Counted from the stretch's first letter, positions 26,606 to 36,870 are shown. The stretch: DNA of 64,000 nucleotides from Tenuifilaceae bacterium CYCD (GCA_036322835.1 AP027304.1:2790001-2854000), one strand, 5' to 3'. The notes: generated by a model not told the origin, from the sequence alone. Made by a program: numbers and translations.

Positions 26606-27070
26606 TTAAATGGTTCTGTTTATATACTTGGAGTAGTCCTTTATTTTAGGATTATACTCCTGTTCAATTAGCGGCGAGCTAATCATGAAATCGGCAGTTG
26701 ATCTATTAGTTGCGGTTGGAATGTTGTAAACTGTAGCAATACGGAGTAATGCTTTTACGTCAACGTCGTGGGGCTGGGCTTGCATGGGATCCCAAAAGAA
26801 TATCAACACTTCAATTTTGCCTTCGGCAATATATGCTCCAAGTTGCTGATCGCCGCCGAGTGGACCCGATTTAAGGCGGGTTAACTGTAGATGGTCATCA
26901 ATATGTTTACCTACCATTCTGGTGAGAGCCTCTTCAACCAATCTCCCGGTTGTGCCGGTACAGATTAACTTGTGCTTTAGTAGCTTTTCCCAGTTCCATT
27001 CTACCCATTCAACCATGTCGGCCTTGCGATTATCGTGCGCAACAAGGGCAATTGTTTTATGCTTATTCAC
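26606..27070 (-). CDS. mgsA: Methylglyoxal synthase
   Basis: This 154-residue protein is the usual size for MgsA, which converts dihydroxyacetone phosphate to methylglyoxal and phosphate as a bypass of lower glycolysis. Key segments are ALVAHDNRKADMVEW (the His and Asp of the start motif), TGTTGRLVEE (phosphate loop), LKSGPLGGDQQLGA (catalytic Asp) and FFWDPMQAQPHDVDVKALLR. All are well conserved. ATG start. A minus-strand TACTTTTG (27095-27102) is a possible -7 element. It is transcribed divergently from the PAP2 gene. Confidence 0.95.
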   Translation of the reverse strand: MNKHKTIALVAHDNRKADMVEWVEWNWEKLLKHKLICTGTTGRLVEEALTRMVGKHIDDHLQLTRLKSGPLGGDQQLGAYIAEGKIEVLIFFWDPMQAQPHDVDVKALLRIATVYNIPTATNRSTADFMISSPLIEQEYNPKIKDYSKYINRTI

Positions 27071-27207
27071 TTTTCAATGACTTTAAATTCGTAACAAAAG
27101 TAACAACATTAAAGGTAACTATGTTTAATATTATGTTAATAAATGCTTATCTATATTGATGTTGGCAATATATGAATTGATTTTGCATAGTCATACATCT
27201 TTTTGGT

Positions 27208-27215
27208 TAACTTTG
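27208..27215 (+). promoter_or_regulatory. -7 element upstream of the PAP2 gene
   Basis: TAACTTTG fits TAnnTTTG and ends 10 bp before the ATG. A TTTTG lies about 22 bp upstream, slightly further than usual. Confidence 0.45.
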
Positions 27216-27225
27216 GTAAAACGGC

Positions 27226-27981
27226 ATGTTTATGCAAAAAATGGCATTAGTTGTAATCGGCCTGTTGCTTGGAAATTTAGCTTTGGGCTATCACCGTTCC
27301 GATACTTCAGTGGTAATGCAGGGTAAATACGAATATCGGTTTAGTTACAAGAGCCTAATAGTTCCTTCGTCGCTTATCCTGTATGGTGCTGTTGGTACAT
27401 ATGTAAATCCCTTTAAACAGTGGAATGTGGAGATAAGAGATGCTGTGGTTGCTAATGTAGCTCGGTCGTACCATGCCGATGATTACTTAAGATATGCACC
27501 CTATGCTTCGGTTTATCTACTTGATGCCATAGGCTTAAAGGCAAAGCATCGGTTTGTTGATCGTTCCATTATTGCACTTTCTACTTATATGCTAACTTCG
27601 TACTCGGTTGGGGCAATCAAGGGACTTACACATATACTACGTCCCGATAGTAGTTTGTACACGTCATTTCCATCGGGCCATACGGCCATTGCATTTGCTG
27701 GTGCCGAATTTCTGTGGCAGGAGTATAAAGATCAATCGATATGGATCGGAATTGCTGGTTACTCTACAGCCACAGTTGTGGGGGTAATGCGAATAATTAA
27801 CAATAAGCACTGGTTAACCGATGTTGTTGCGGCTGCAGGATTTGGCATGCTATGTACCAAAACGGTTTATGTTGTGCACGAAAAGGTTAAATACAAAGTG
27901 GCAAATCGTAAAGTTGAAGCAATGATATTTCCATATTTCTATAAGGATCATATGGGGATGAGTTTTTCTCTAAGGTTTTAA
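27226..27981 (+). CDS. PAP2-superfamily membrane phosphatase
   Basis: The 251-residue protein has the three lipid phosphatase motifs: KGLTHILRP (KX6RP), FPSGHTA (PSGH) and an R-x6-H-x3-D stretch, VMRIINNKHWLTDV. A signal-like hydrophobic N-terminus and three or four further hydrophobic stretches make it membrane-associated. Relatives dephosphorylate undecaprenyl pyrophosphate, phosphatidic acid or lipid A. Monocistronic, ATG at 27226. Confidence 0.88.
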   Translation: MFMQKMALVVIGLLLGNLALGYHRSDTSVVMQGKYEYRFSYKSLIVPSSLILYGAVGTYVNPFKQWNVEIRDAVVANVARSYHADDYLRYAPYASVYLLDAIGLKAKHRFVDRSIIALSTYMLTSYSVGAIKGLTHILRPDSSLYTSFPSGHTAIAFAGAEFLWQEYKDQSIWIGIAGYSTATVVGVMRIINNKHWLTDVVAAAGFGMLCTKTVYVVHEKVKYKVANRKVEAMIFPYFYKDHMGMSFSLRF

Positions 27982-28085
27982 TGCTATTACATAAATGGTT
28001 AAATTGTTTAAAAACGGCTAATTTGGAAAGGTGATAATTTTCTATGTCTGAGAAAAACTATTAGTTTTGCAGTGATTATATCGAA

Positions 28086-29342
28086 ATGTTCCGATACCTT
28101 GACATAAATTCTTACTTCCAGAAGGTTGGATTTGCTTTTCGAGCTCTAAAAAGCCCAAATTTTAGGCTGTTCTTTTACGGGCAAACAGTGTCATTGTTGG
28201 GAACTTTTGTTCAGAACCTAGCCTTGGGCTGGTTAATTTACCGATTGACCGATTCTTCGTTTTTGTTGGGTTTAATTGGTTTTGCGGGACAAATACCATC
28301 GCTTGTGCTAACTCCATTTGCAGGGGTTTATGCCGATAGGTTAAACAGACGGAAAGTGCTGGTTATAACCCAGGCAATATCCATGGTTATGGCCTTTTTG
28401 CTAGCCTTTTTGTTTTTCACCGATAGAATAGAGATTTGGCATATTATAGCAATTTCAATTGTCAATGGCATGTCGTTAGCGTTCGATACTCCGTTTAGGC
28501 ATGCTTTTCTGCTCGAGATGGTAGGTGAGAAGGATCTGCTACAGAATGCAATTGCGCTAAACTCAACCCTAATTAATGCGGCTCGCTTTATTGGCCCAAC
28601 TCTTGGCGGTTTTTTGATTGCGTGGATGGGAGAGGGGTATTGCTTTTTAATTAATGGAGTTAGTTTCTTGGCAGTAATTGCTTCATTGCTATCAATGAAA
28701 GTTATTCCGCTTAACAGAGGTAAGCAGCGTGGTCCAATTGTGCGTGAGTTGTTTGAGGGTTTACAGTACTCATTCGATTTTAAACCTATCCGGTATATGC
28801 TCTATTTTGTAGTAGCGATGGGTTTTCTTGGATTGCCTTTTCAGGTTTTCTTGCCAGTATTTGCAAGGGATATTCTCCATGGCGATTCTCAAATGCTTGG
28901 ATACTTAACCGGAGCAATGGGGGCTGGAGCGTTGACTGGGGCTTTTTATTTGGCTTCGCGTAAGGGGATGTGTGGTATTCCAAGGGTGATTCTGTTAACC
29001 TCATTTACAGCAGGGCTAGGACTAGTGGCGTTTTCGCTTTCAACTAATCCAATTCTATCAATAATATTGGTATTCTTCACTGGCTTTGGAATGATTGCAC
29101 AGTTTGCTGCAACCAATACACTTATACAACACATTGTTGATGACGATAAGCGCGGACGAGTGGTTGCTCTTTACGGAATGTCGTTTATGGGAGTAACTCC
29201 AATCGGAAGTCTGCTCCTGGGTGCTGTTACCCCTTGGGTTGGGGTTCAAATAACGTTTGTTGGGGCAGGAGTATTCTGCTTGCTGGCAACATTTGCCTTT
29301 GCAAAACGAATTCCAGTAATTCGGAAGGAAGTATGCGAATAA
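28086..29342 (+). CDS. MFS exporter of the EntS/MFS_3 type
   Basis: The 418-residue protein has twelve predicted membrane helices. The loop after helix 2 is GVYADRLNRRKVLVITQ, the MFS signature, and the start GQTVSLLGTFVQNLALGWL is characteristic of the enterobactin-exporter-like MFS_3 group. It is likely an H+-coupled exporter of a small molecule; substrate unknown. A TAGTTTTG (28062-28069) is a possible -7 element just upstream. Confidence 0.85.
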   Translation: MFRYLDINSYFQKVGFAFRALKSPNFRLFFYGQTVSLLGTFVQNLALGWLIYRLTDSSFLLGLIGFAGQIPSLVLTPFAGVYADRLNRRKVLVITQAISMVMAFLLAFLFFTDRIEIWHIIAISIVNGMSLAFDTPFRHAFLLEMVGEKDLLQNAIALNSTLINAARFIGPTLGGFLIAWMGEGYCFLINGVSFLAVIASLLSMKVIPLNRGKQRGPIVRELFEGLQYSFDFKPIRYMLYFVVAMGFLGLPFQVFLPVFARDILHGDSQMLGYLTGAMGAGALTGAFYLASRKGMCGIPRVILLTSFTAGLGLVAFSLSTNPILSIILVFFTGFGMIAQFAATNTLIQHIVDDDKRGRVVALYGMSFMGVTPIGSLLLGAVTPWVGVQITFVGAGVFCLLATFAFAKRIPVIRKEVCE

Positions 29343-29441
29343 CCTTTCGGTATTGTGGATGTTGAAATGTTAATTCATTGGGTATATTTTGTAAATTTAA
29401 ACCCTTAACATATCAGGGCATCATAATTAAAACTTCAAACC

Positions 29442-30518
29442 ATGCGAAAATTTATACTATTCTTTTTAATCTTCGTGGGATTATCGGGTTATACCCAGAA
29501 TCCTGATGATTTAGCCAAAAAGGTCGACCAACTTATTCAGGAGAATAACAGTTTGAATCATAGGTTAGATGAATTGCAGAAGCAGGTTGATGATGTTCTG
29601 TGGTTTAACCGTTTGGGTGATGTGGCCTTCATTGATAAGGTTTTTATCTATGGGCCACCTTCCGCAAATGTTAAGAATCCTACGGCTATGGGGGCAAATA
29701 ATCCCGTAAAGTTCTGGTCGTATATCTTTATACCTAAAAATATCGATCCTAGCAAAAAGTATCCTTTAATAGTACTGCCTCATGGCGGAGTACATGCCGA
29801 TTTTACTACATACCATACCCATATAGTGCGCGAAATGATTGCTCAGGGATATATCGTAGTTGCTCCCGAGTATAGGGGAAGCACTGGTTATGGCGAGGAT
29901 TTTTGGAGGAAAATAGATTATGGCGGATTGGAGAATGAGGATGTTTATGCAAGCCGGAACTACATGGTTCAGAATTATGATTTTGTGGATGAATCGCGTA
30001 TAGGTATTGTGGGATGGAGCCATGGTGGAATGATTGCACTTCACAATATCTTTAATCATCCAAAGGATTATGCTTGCGCATTTGCGGGTGTACCTGTATC
30101 GGATTTAATTATGCGCTACGGCTATGCAACCGATGACTATCGTGAACTGTACGATGCCGATTATCATATTGGCAAAACACCCCGTGAGGATATTGAGGAG
30201 TATAAGAAACGTTCGCCGGTATGGCAGGTGCAAAAGCTGCAAACTCCACTGCTCATTCACACCAATACAAACGATGATGATGTTTATGTTATAGAGGTAG
30301 AGTCTTTGATAAAATCGCTCAAAGCCGAAGGCAAAAAGTTTGAGTACGAAATATTCAAGGATATGCCAGGCGGCCACTCGTTCGATAGAATAGATACAAA
30401 GGCTGCACGTGAAATTAGGGTGAAGATATATAAATTTCTTGCAGGTTACTTAAACCCTCCGAAGCCTATAAAATCGGTAGAGGATATAAATAAAGCGGCC
30501 TATCTACAAGCAAAATAG
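29442..30518 (+). CDS. Secreted prolyl-oligopeptidase-like (S9) alpha/beta hydrolase
   Basis: The 358-residue protein has a signal peptide (~1-18, ending GYTQ) and a short coiled coil (~25-52), then an S9 catalytic domain: APEYRGSTGYGEDFW, GIVGWSHGGM (nucleophile Ser), NTNDDDVYV (acid) and GGHSFDR (His). It lacks the beta-propeller of classical prolyl oligopeptidases, so access to the site is not gated in that way. It probably acts on peptides or esters in the periplasm. Confidence 0.85.
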   Translation: MRKFILFFLIFVGLSGYTQNPDDLAKKVDQLIQENNSLNHRLDELQKQVDDVLWFNRLGDVAFIDKVFIYGPPSANVKNPTAMGANNPVKFWSYIFIPKNIDPSKKYPLIVLPHGGVHADFTTYHTHIVREMIAQGYIVVAPEYRGSTGYGEDFWRKIDYGGLENEDVYASRNYMVQNYDFVDESRIGIVGWSHGGMIALHNIFNHPKDYACAFAGVPVSDLIMRYGYATDDYRELYDADYHIGKTPREDIEEYKKRSPVWQVQKLQTPLLIHTNTNDDDVYVIEVESLIKSLKAEGKKFEYEIFKDMPGGHSFDRIDTKAAREIRVKIYKFLAGYLNPPKPIKSVEDINKAAYLQAK

Positions 30519-30549
30519 AAAAAGAGAAGCCTTTTGGCTTCTCTTTTTT
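30519..30549. terminator. Bidirectional terminator between convergent genes
   Basis: GAGAAGCC (30524-30531), a TTTT loop and GGCTTCTC (30536-30543) form a perfect stem flanked by AAAAA and TTTTTT, so it works for both the S9 hydrolase and the leftward phosphodiesterase gene. Confidence 0.9.
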
Positions 30550-30569
30550 ATGTACAATCCGAGTGTAAT

Positions 30570-31802
30570 CTATTTAAAGATTCCTTCTACTTCGTCAATG
30601 TTACCATCAACTTTGGCTGGCTGTATTCCTAGTATTTTTGATATAATTGGGTAGATATCTATATTCATAAACGATTCGTGGATATAGCCCTGCTTAAATG
30701 CAGGTCCTTTTGCAAAGAATATTCCCTGCATTTCCGGAAGCATATTGTCGTACCCATGGGTACCCCCGTTGAATCGTTCTTTATCATCCACCCAAGCAAC
30801 GCTCCATCCTAAATCGGCTTCAATAAGTATATCGTTAACGCGGGAGCTGGTTCCATAAACATAACGTTTCGGAATGTCGTTTCGCTCCCAAACCTTTAGG
30901 TGGTCAATCTTTTTAAGTTTTTCGAGTGCTTCTTGGTAAAATTCGGGTTTTGGTTGAAGCGAGTACACAGGATTTCCTCCAGAAATTACGCTAAACCAAT
31001 CTTTGCTTAAATTATCGGAAAGGTTGATGTATCTATCATTTGATATATCTGCCATGCCATGATCGGAAACCACAATTACATTGATTTTACTGGCAATTGG
31101 GAGTTCCCTTAGTTTATCCATGAATACTCCGATTAAACTATCGAGTTGTTCTGCTACCGCTCTGGTTTCCTTGGCTAGTGGTCCAAAATCGTGGCTAGTC
31201 CAATCGGGTTGGTAGTGGTAAAATGTAACAAGGTGTGGACGTTGATCCTCGGGTAACGAAAACCAGTGAATTACCGTGTCAATTTTATCCTCAAAGGTTG
31301 TTTTTTTGCTGTATTTTTTCCAGTAGGTGGGTTGCATTCCTTGAATTGGAGCTTCGGAGCCAACCCAAAAGTACGAGGCACATTTTACGCCTTGTTTCTG
31401 TGCTGTAATCCATATTGGTTCGCCCAGATAGAATGCCCCATTCTCTACACTCTTTCTATCGCCAAGAGCATAGTAACCCAGTTTTTCATCGTAAAACGAG
31501 TTGTTTACTATGCCATGATGGTCGGGATGTAAACCCGTGGCTATGCTATAGTGGTTTGGGAAAGTTTTGGAAGGGTAGCAGCTGATTAACGATTTTGCTT
31601 TCACGCCTTCGGATGCAAGCTTCCTTAGGCTAGGAGTGTTAAAAACATCGGGGTAATCCCAGCGGTAGGCATCTAACGATATTAGTAAAACGTAGGAATC
31701 TGTGGGTGTCGTATTTTTTTGCCCAATTGCATTTTGTGCTTGAAACAAGATTGCAACAGAAGATAGCAGTATTAATAGAATTGATTTCAATGCTTTCATC
31801 AT
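30570..31802 (-). CDS. Secreted ectonucleotide pyrophosphatase/phosphodiesterase (NPP) family protein
   Basis: This ~410-residue alkaline-phosphatase-superfamily protein has a signal peptide (~1-27). The metal and nucleophile motifs are visible: LLISLDAYRWDY (first Asp), CYPSKTFPNHYSIATG (nucleophile Thr in KTFPN), LHPDHHGIVNN, DWTSHDFGP (Asp and His) and VVSDHGMAD. NPP enzymes cleave nucleotides or phosphodiesters. The open frame extends one codon to a TTG at 31805; I use the ATG at 31802. Confidence 0.9.
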   Translation of the reverse strand: MMKALKSILLILLSSVAILFQAQNAIGQKNTTPTDSYVLLISLDAYRWDYPDVFNTPSLRKLASEGVKAKSLISCYPSKTFPNHYSIATGLHPDHHGIVNNSFYDEKLGYYALGDRKSVENGAFYLGEPIWITAQKQGVKCASYFWVGSEAPIQGMQPTYWKKYSKKTTFEDKIDTVIHWFSLPEDQRPHLVTFYHYQPDWTSHDFGPLAKETRAVAEQLDSLIGVFMDKLRELPIASKINVIVVSDHGMADISNDRYINLSDNLSKDWFSVISGGNPVYSLQPKPEFYQEALEKLKKIDHLKVWERNDIPKRYVYGTSSRVNDILIEADLGWSVAWVDDKERFNGGTHGYDNMLPEMQGIFFAKGPAFKQGYIHESFMNIDIYPIISKILGIQPAKVDGNIDEVEGIFK

Positions 31803-31871
31803 CAATAATTTTAAGGAATTATTCTAAGGATTGAACTTTGAACTAATGGTTTAATTAGCCATCCAAGGCTA

Positions 31872-33221
31872 TTAACAAATATGCGCAGCAATATACGAAT
31901 CAACGTTGAATTTGCGTTTGCATCCTTCAAAATTCATGTAGCGGATTTTTCCAAAAATTGGTCTTTCGGGCCAAGCCCGATCGTGTACTCCTCCAATAGA
32001 CCATGCAATTCCTGCGTATCCATTGGGATCACGCCCATCGAGGCTATACTTGTCGTTGAGGTATATTGCGGTTCTTAGCGCCTCCTCGGGACAGGTTGTC
32101 CATTCCAAAATCTTTTTGGCCCAGTACATCCGCATGTAGCCATGCATTTTTCCCGTTTTTACCATTTCCATTTGAGCCGCATTCCAGAGCGGATCGTGTG
32201 TTTTGGCGTGCTCCAGTTCCTGTGTGGTGTACAGGTATTCTCTAACATCGAACCTGTGGATTTTGTGGGTTGTCTTAGCCCAATCGGGAAATCCCGAAAA
32301 ACGGGCGTAGGATTGGTTGTAATAGCAGAAATTGTCGGAGAGTTCCCGGCGTACAATTAGCTCTTCCAGAAATGCCCATTTATCCTCCTTGGGAGCATTG
32401 GCTTTGATTGCTTCAATGGCAATTCGTTGTGCCGATATTTGCCCAAAATGAAGGTAGACCGAAAGGTTCGATTGCCATTTTAGGTTGGGATCATTCCGTT
32501 TGGTTGAGTAACCTGTTAGTTTTTCGTTCAGAAAAGTTTGCAGCATTTTAATCGCCTCGTCTTCCCCAGGTAAAATCCAATTTACAGGCTTAACATGGCT
32601 GAATGGGTTTAACCATGTTAATGTATCGTGCCAGTTGTTTTTTTTATTGTTTAGTATTTTGGGGTGTGTAAGTTTTATATCAGGAAAATCAACTAAAAAT
32701 GTTGATAAAAGTTTCCTGATTTTCGGTCGTAGAGTATAGGCTCCAAACTCCAATTTTGCCGAGGCAAACCAGCATGGTATTATGTTGTGCGCATCAACCT
32801 CTAAATGTGGTATTTCAATGATTTTGTTTACACTCTCTTTCCATTCTTGCTTGATTTTTAATGGATTGAAATCCGATATTAGTATAGATGCTTTAATTTT
32901 ATTGATAAATTCAGGAACGGTTTCCGAAGGATCTCCTTTGAGCAGGCAAAAGTTTATGCCCATATCAAGCAACTTATCTTCAACTTTTTTGAGCCCTTTA
33001 AGCATGAAGTCGTAGTGCCGAAGATTCGCTCCGGGGAATGTTTTTGTTAGTGTAAAAATCACTACTAGCGGAGATTTTTCTTCGTTGGCTTTTGTGGCAG
33101 CATACACTAACGACCAGTTATCTTCAACGCGTTGATCGCGTAGCATCCAATAAACCACAGGTCCCGATTGTTTTTTCCCCGATTTTATTTCCCGTACTCT
33201 ATGTTTATTGAAGGTATTCAT
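31872..33221 (-). CDS. Class II deoxyribodipyrimidine (CPD) photolyase
   Basis: The 449-residue protein has an N-terminal photolyase domain (VVYWMLRDQRVEDNWSL) and a C-terminal FAD-binding domain with the class II signature: HGYMRMYWAKKILEW, LNDKYSLDGRDPNGYAGIAW, then GVHDRAWPERPIFGKIRYM. Class II enzymes repair cyclobutane pyrimidine dimers with blue light. The gene is single and leftward. A photolyase implies exposure to sunlight at some point in the life cycle (inference). Confidence 0.93.
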   Translation of the reverse strand: MNTFNKHRVREIKSGKKQSGPVVYWMLRDQRVEDNWSLVYAATKANEEKSPLVVIFTLTKTFPGANLRHYDFMLKGLKKVEDKLLDMGINFCLLKGDPSETVPEFINKIKASILISDFNPLKIKQEWKESVNKIIEIPHLEVDAHNIIPCWFASAKLEFGAYTLRPKIRKLLSTFLVDFPDIKLTHPKILNNKKNNWHDTLTWLNPFSHVKPVNWILPGEDEAIKMLQTFLNEKLTGYSTKRNDPNLKWQSNLSVYLHFGQISAQRIAIEAIKANAPKEDKWAFLEELIVRRELSDNFCYYNQSYARFSGFPDWAKTTHKIHRFDVREYLYTTQELEHAKTHDPLWNAAQMEMVKTGKMHGYMRMYWAKKILEWTTCPEEALRTAIYLNDKYSLDGRDPNGYAGIAWSIGGVHDRAWPERPIFGKIRYMNFEGCKRKFNVDSYIAAHIC

Positions 33222-33323
33222 AACGAAAACTAAAGTTCTTTATGTAAGGTGCTAGTTGGGTGTTAAAAGTGACTCCTAAAAATACAATGAAAAAAGGTTC
33301 GTTCCTAAATTTAAAAGATGTTT

Positions 33324-33357
33324 AAAAAAATGATTCTGGGTTTATACCCAGAATCAT
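33324..33357 (-). terminator. Terminator of the dihydroorotate-dehydrogenase-like gene
   Basis: A perfect 12-bp stem (33330-33341 with 33346-33357) and 4-nt loop are followed on the minus strand by seven T residues. It is 27 bp past the stop codon. Confidence 0.9.
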
Positions 33358-33383
33358 TACAATGTATAACGAGGTGTGTGATC

Positions 33384-34397
33384 TTATTTAAGGGCGTTTG
33401 TGTTGATAATTTCGTTGGATCTGAGCAGAATATCAACATACTGAGCACGGAGATAAGCAAACGGATCGTGAAGATTTTTCCTTGATAGTTTTCCCTTGAA
33501 ATCGTCAATAGATTTGTAGTTCTTTTTATTCATCCAGGCTTCAATATCGCCTAGTATTTTTGTAATTTGCTCAATCCCGTTACTATATACGGTGCTAACA
33601 ACCTGGAATGCGGATGCTCCTGCAAGAATCATTTTTATGGCATCTTCCCCATCCATTATACCAGTATTTGCGCAGATATCGGCGGCAATATTGCCGTAAA
33701 GCAAACCTGTAAACCGTAATGGTAGTCGAATGTAGTTGTGCTCGCTGAGGATGATTGTTTGTACCAGTTCTTCCTTATCAATATCTATATCGGGTTGGAA
33801 TAGACGATTAAAAATTACAAATCCCTGCACCTCCGTCTCATCGAATCTGCGAACTACATCTAAAGGATTGGTGTAGAATGGGCTTATTTTAACGCTAACC
33901 GGGATGCTCAACTTTTCTTTTACTCTTTTTAAAATATCAACTTGCGATTGAATGATGGTTTTCCCTTCAACCTCGAAATCCTTAGGTGTTGTGTAAAAAT
34001 TAAGTTCAATGGCATCTACTCCTGTCTCTTCAATCAGAATGGCGTATTCGGCCCATGTGTCGGGATGCATAGCGTTTAAACTTGCAATCACAGGGATTTT
34101 AAGCGTTTCCTTGGCTTTTTTAAGTTTGGCTAGGTGTTCTGTGGGTCCAGCGTGTTTAAGCGTTGGGAATAGCCTAACCATTTCGGCGTGCCGCTCGTTG
34201 TACTCTTCCAGTTCATTCTCTAGCTCCAACTCTTCGAGTTGAATTTGTTCCTCGAACAACGACTTAAACACTACCGCTCCTGCTCCGGCCGCTTCTATTG
34301 CTTTAAGCGTATCGAGGTTGGCGGTTAGGGACGATGCACCCACTATAAGTGGATTTTTTAAATCCAGTCCCAGGTAGGATGATTTTAATTTTGACAT
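33384..34397 (-). CDS. Dihydroorotate-dehydrogenase-like flavoprotein
   Basis: The 337-residue FMN TIM barrel resembles class 1 dihydroorotate dehydrogenases: YLGLDLKNPLIVGASSLT at the start, PVIASLNAMHPDTWAEYA, ELNFYTTP, PVSVKISPFY and GLLYGNIAADICANTGIMDG. The usual active-site Cys/Ser region is altered, and the protein belongs to a subgroup often annotated 'DHODH-like' that does not sit with pyrimidine genes. Its real substrate is unknown; here it sits by a serine hydrolase and photolyase, giving no pathway clue. Confidence 0.82.
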   Translation of the reverse strand: MSKLKSSYLGLDLKNPLIVGASSLTANLDTLKAIEAAGAGAVVFKSLFEEQIQLEELELENELEEYNERHAEMVRLFPTLKHAGPTEHLAKLKKAKETLKIPVIASLNAMHPDTWAEYAILIEETGVDAIELNFYTTPKDFEVEGKTIIQSQVDILKRVKEKLSIPVSVKISPFYTNPLDVVRRFDETEVQGFVIFNRLFQPDIDIDKEELVQTIILSEHNYIRLPLRFTGLLYGNIAADICANTGIMDGEDAIKMILAGASAFQVVSTVYSNGIEQITKILGDIEAWMNKKNYKSIDDFKGKLSRKNLHDPFAYLRAQYVDILLRSNEIINTNALK

Positions 34398-34414
34398 GGC
34401 TGTTATTTTAATGG

Positions 34415-35467
34415 TTATAAATTCTTATACGTTATTGATGTAATAACAGAATTCACTAGACTCTCAATGCTTTTAGGCCATTGGTAATCGGAAAAGTTTT
34501 GAGAATTAATTGCAATAACAAACTGCTTGTCGGGCATAACGTAAACAAACTGATCGCCATACCCCGCAGCATAAATTAATGGTTTTCCATCGGGCTGTTT
34601 GCCAGTCCACCAGTGTAAACCATAGCCAATATCATTGTTGTAACGAATTGATTCTTTTGTTGAGGATTCAACCCATTCTTTCGATACTATTTGGTTGCCC
34701 CATGGTGCTCCATTATTCAGAATCACCAATCCTATTTTTGCCATGTCCAATGTAGTTAGGGATATTCCTCCCCATGCTGGGCGTTTATTCATGGGGTATT
34801 CGTCCCATACATAAGAGTTTATTGCAAGTGGTGTAAAAAGGTACTTTTTTGTAAGTTCCTCGAACGATATACCCGATGCTCTGCTAAGAATTTCAGCAAC
34901 GACCTGTGATCCTAGACTGTTATAGTTGAATTTTGATCCAGGTATTGTTTCTACCGGCAATCTAAAGAATTTTTCAACCCAGTTAGATTCTGTTTCTAAT
35001 GTTGCTATTAAGTTGTTTGATGCGTAATTGTAAGGGAATTTCCACTCTTCCCATTTTAATCCAGCCGTTTGATTGAGAAGATGACGAATGGTTATTGATT
35101 TCTTTATGGAGTCGTGATTGAAAATATCAGCGTATTCGGGGAAGTATGTCCATACTGGAATATCTATTGACTTGATAAATCCTTTTTCGAGGCATACGCC
35201 TACGAGTATTGATGTTATGCTTTTAGTTACCGAACTTATTGGGTTTATCGAAGTTTTACTACTAAAGCCGTAGTAACGTTCGTGTATAATCCTCCCCTTG
35301 CTATTGAGGATTAGCAGGCTTGTAACTTTTCCGTAATCTCCTTCCCGTATCTCGTTGTCAATTTTATTTAGTAAATCGTAATTTAATGAGAATGTATTAT
35401 TGGCTGAATAACAAAACGTTGTTAATCCAATTAAAACAGTTAAAGCAGAAATTTTTAAAACAGACAT
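34415..35467 (-). CDS. Secreted serine hydrolase, class C beta-lactamase-like
   Basis: From the ATG at 35467 (the frame runs on to 35530, but MSVLKISALTVLIGL is a clear signal peptide) the product has 350 residues. The SxxK motif is ISSVTKSIT, and a YNSLGSQ segment stands in for the YxN motif. Relatives hydrolyse esters, 6-aminohexanoate oligomers or D-amino acid peptides, so this is not evidence for antibiotic resistance. It lies 17 bp upstream of the DHODH-like gene on the same strand. Confidence 0.85.
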   Translation of the reverse strand: MSVLKISALTVLIGLTTFCYSANNTFSLNYDLLNKIDNEIREGDYGKVTSLLILNSKGRIIHERYYGFSSKTSINPISSVTKSITSILVGVCLEKGFIKSIDIPVWTYFPEYADIFNHDSIKKSITIRHLLNQTAGLKWEEWKFPYNYASNNLIATLETESNWVEKFFRLPVETIPGSKFNYNSLGSQVVAEILSRASGISFEELTKKYLFTPLAINSYVWDEYPMNKRPAWGGISLTTLDMAKIGLVILNNGAPWGNQIVSKEWVESSTKESIRYNNDIGYGLHWWTGKQPDGKPLIYAAGYGDQFVYVMPDKQFVIAINSQNFSDYQWPKSIESLVNSVITSITYKNL

Positions 35468-35604
35468 ACTTGTATAGTTTTTAAATAAAATTACTGCAAT
35501 TATTCTCGCTAAGCAATATTTATCAAACAATCTTTACTATTAAACCAATAAAATCTCATTTAGTTCAATTCCTCAGTTAATTCGGCTGAATGGAGCGGGT
35601 AATG

Positions 35605-36867
35605 CTATACATAAACGTTTATTAGGTCATCCCAGCGAGTTGTGTAGTTAGGGGAGAGTTTCTCGTGTTTGAGTTTCCATTTTTGTCCATCGCCTTGGGC
35701 TGCAACTCGTACAATATTCCTTCCGTAGCGGGCATTCAGAGTATCCATTGCAGCCATAGCCTGACGATGTTTGCTGCGATCAATCTCATCGAATAATGAT
35801 GCTTGGATGGTGTCGGCCGAAGATATTCCACTTACAATTACGCCAACCTTTTTGTACTTATAGCCTTTTTTGTAGATACTTCGGAGAGCAATCAGTGCGT
35901 AGTGAACAATTTCTAGGCTACTGTTCGATGCTACAGGTAAGGTTACCGTTTGGCTCATGGAGTATTGTGGAAGATCGTTGCGGAAAAAGTTGGTGTGAAC
36001 AAACACCATAACCATGGCTGCGCATGAATTCTGTTTCCGAAGTTTATGTGCGCAGCTGTGTGCAAATGTCGCAACGGCCTCTTGCAGGTAATCGATTTCG
36101 GTTTGCATTTCGGCAAACGATCGCGAAGTGCAGATTGCCTTTTTGGAAGGTGCTGAATGTTCTAAGTCAATGCATGGAATGCCAAGTAATTCCTTTTGAG
36201 TACGCAGGCCAACTACCGACATCTGCTTCCGAACCCATTCGGCTGGTAAACGTGAAAAATCGTAAGCAGTTCTTACTCCATATCGATTTAAAAATTTACT
36301 GTACTGGCGTCCAATTCCCCAAACCTCATCTATCTCGAAATTCTTAAGCGCAGCAATTCTCTCTTCTTCGTTCCTGATAAGGAAAACGCCTCCATGCTGA
36401 GGTTGCTTTTTGGCAAAATGATTAGCCACCTTGGCCAAGGTTTTTGTGTTGGCTATCCCCAAACTGATAGGTATTCCAGTGTTTTTTGTGGTTACTTGCC
36501 TTATTCTCTTTGAGTATTCAAGCAAATTGGAATGCGAAAAGCCTCGCAAATTAAGAAAAGCCTCATCAATTGAGTATATTTCTATCTGGGGGGTAAAGGT
36601 CGATAGCGTATTCATTACTCTGTGGCTCATATCCCCGTAAAGCGTGTAGTTCGATGAGAATACGGCCACATTGTATTTTTCTACATACTCTTTTATTTTG
36701 AAGGCAGGTTCGCCCATTTTAATCCCAATTGCTTTGGCCTCGTTGCTACGGGCAATAACGCAGCCATCGTTGTTCGATAGTACAACAATGGGCTTCCCAA
36801 CAAGCGAAGGGGCGAAAACCCTCTCGCACGAAGCGTAAAAGTTGTTGCAATCGGCCAACGCGTACAT
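35605..36867 (-). CDS. umuC: Y-family DNA polymerase V catalytic subunit UmuC
   Basis: The 420-residue protein has the Y-family palm residues: [18 protein letters not shown] near the N-terminus (first catalytic Asp) and [13 protein letters not shown] (~98-110, catalytic Asp-Glu). [19 protein letters not shown] is the UmuC-specific finger segment and [14 protein letters not shown] the helix-hairpin-helix. It performs error-prone bypass of DNA damage together with processed UmuD. It lies three bases after umuD, so the pair is one operon. Confidence 0.96.
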   Translation of the reverse strand: MYALADCNNFYASCERVFAPSLVGKPIVVLSNNDGCVIARSNEAKAIGIKMGEPAFKIKEYVEKYNVAVFSSNYTLYGDMSHRVMNTLSTFTPQIEIYSIDEAFLNLRGFSHSNLLEYSKRIRQVTTKNTGIPISLGIANTKTLAKVANHFAKKQPQHGGVFLIRNEEERIAALKNFEIDEVWGIGRQYSKFLNRYGVRTAYDFSRLPAEWVRKQMSVVGLRTQKELLGIPCIDLEHSAPSKKAICTSRSFAEMQTEIDYLQEAVATFAHSCAHKLRKQNSCAAMVMVFVHTNFFRNDLPQYSMSQTVTLPVASNSSLEIVHYALIALRSIYKKGYKYKKVGVIVSGISSADTIQASLFDEIDRSKHRQAMAAMDTLNARYGRNIVRVAAQGDGQKWKLKHEKLSPNYTTRWDDLINVYV

Positions 36868-36870
36868 TGC

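Noticed and set aside
34415-35467. Antibiotic-resistance beta-lactamase
   Set aside because: Only the general SxxK fold is shared; the class-specific motifs of resistance enzymes are not seen, and the family is mostly esterases and peptidases.
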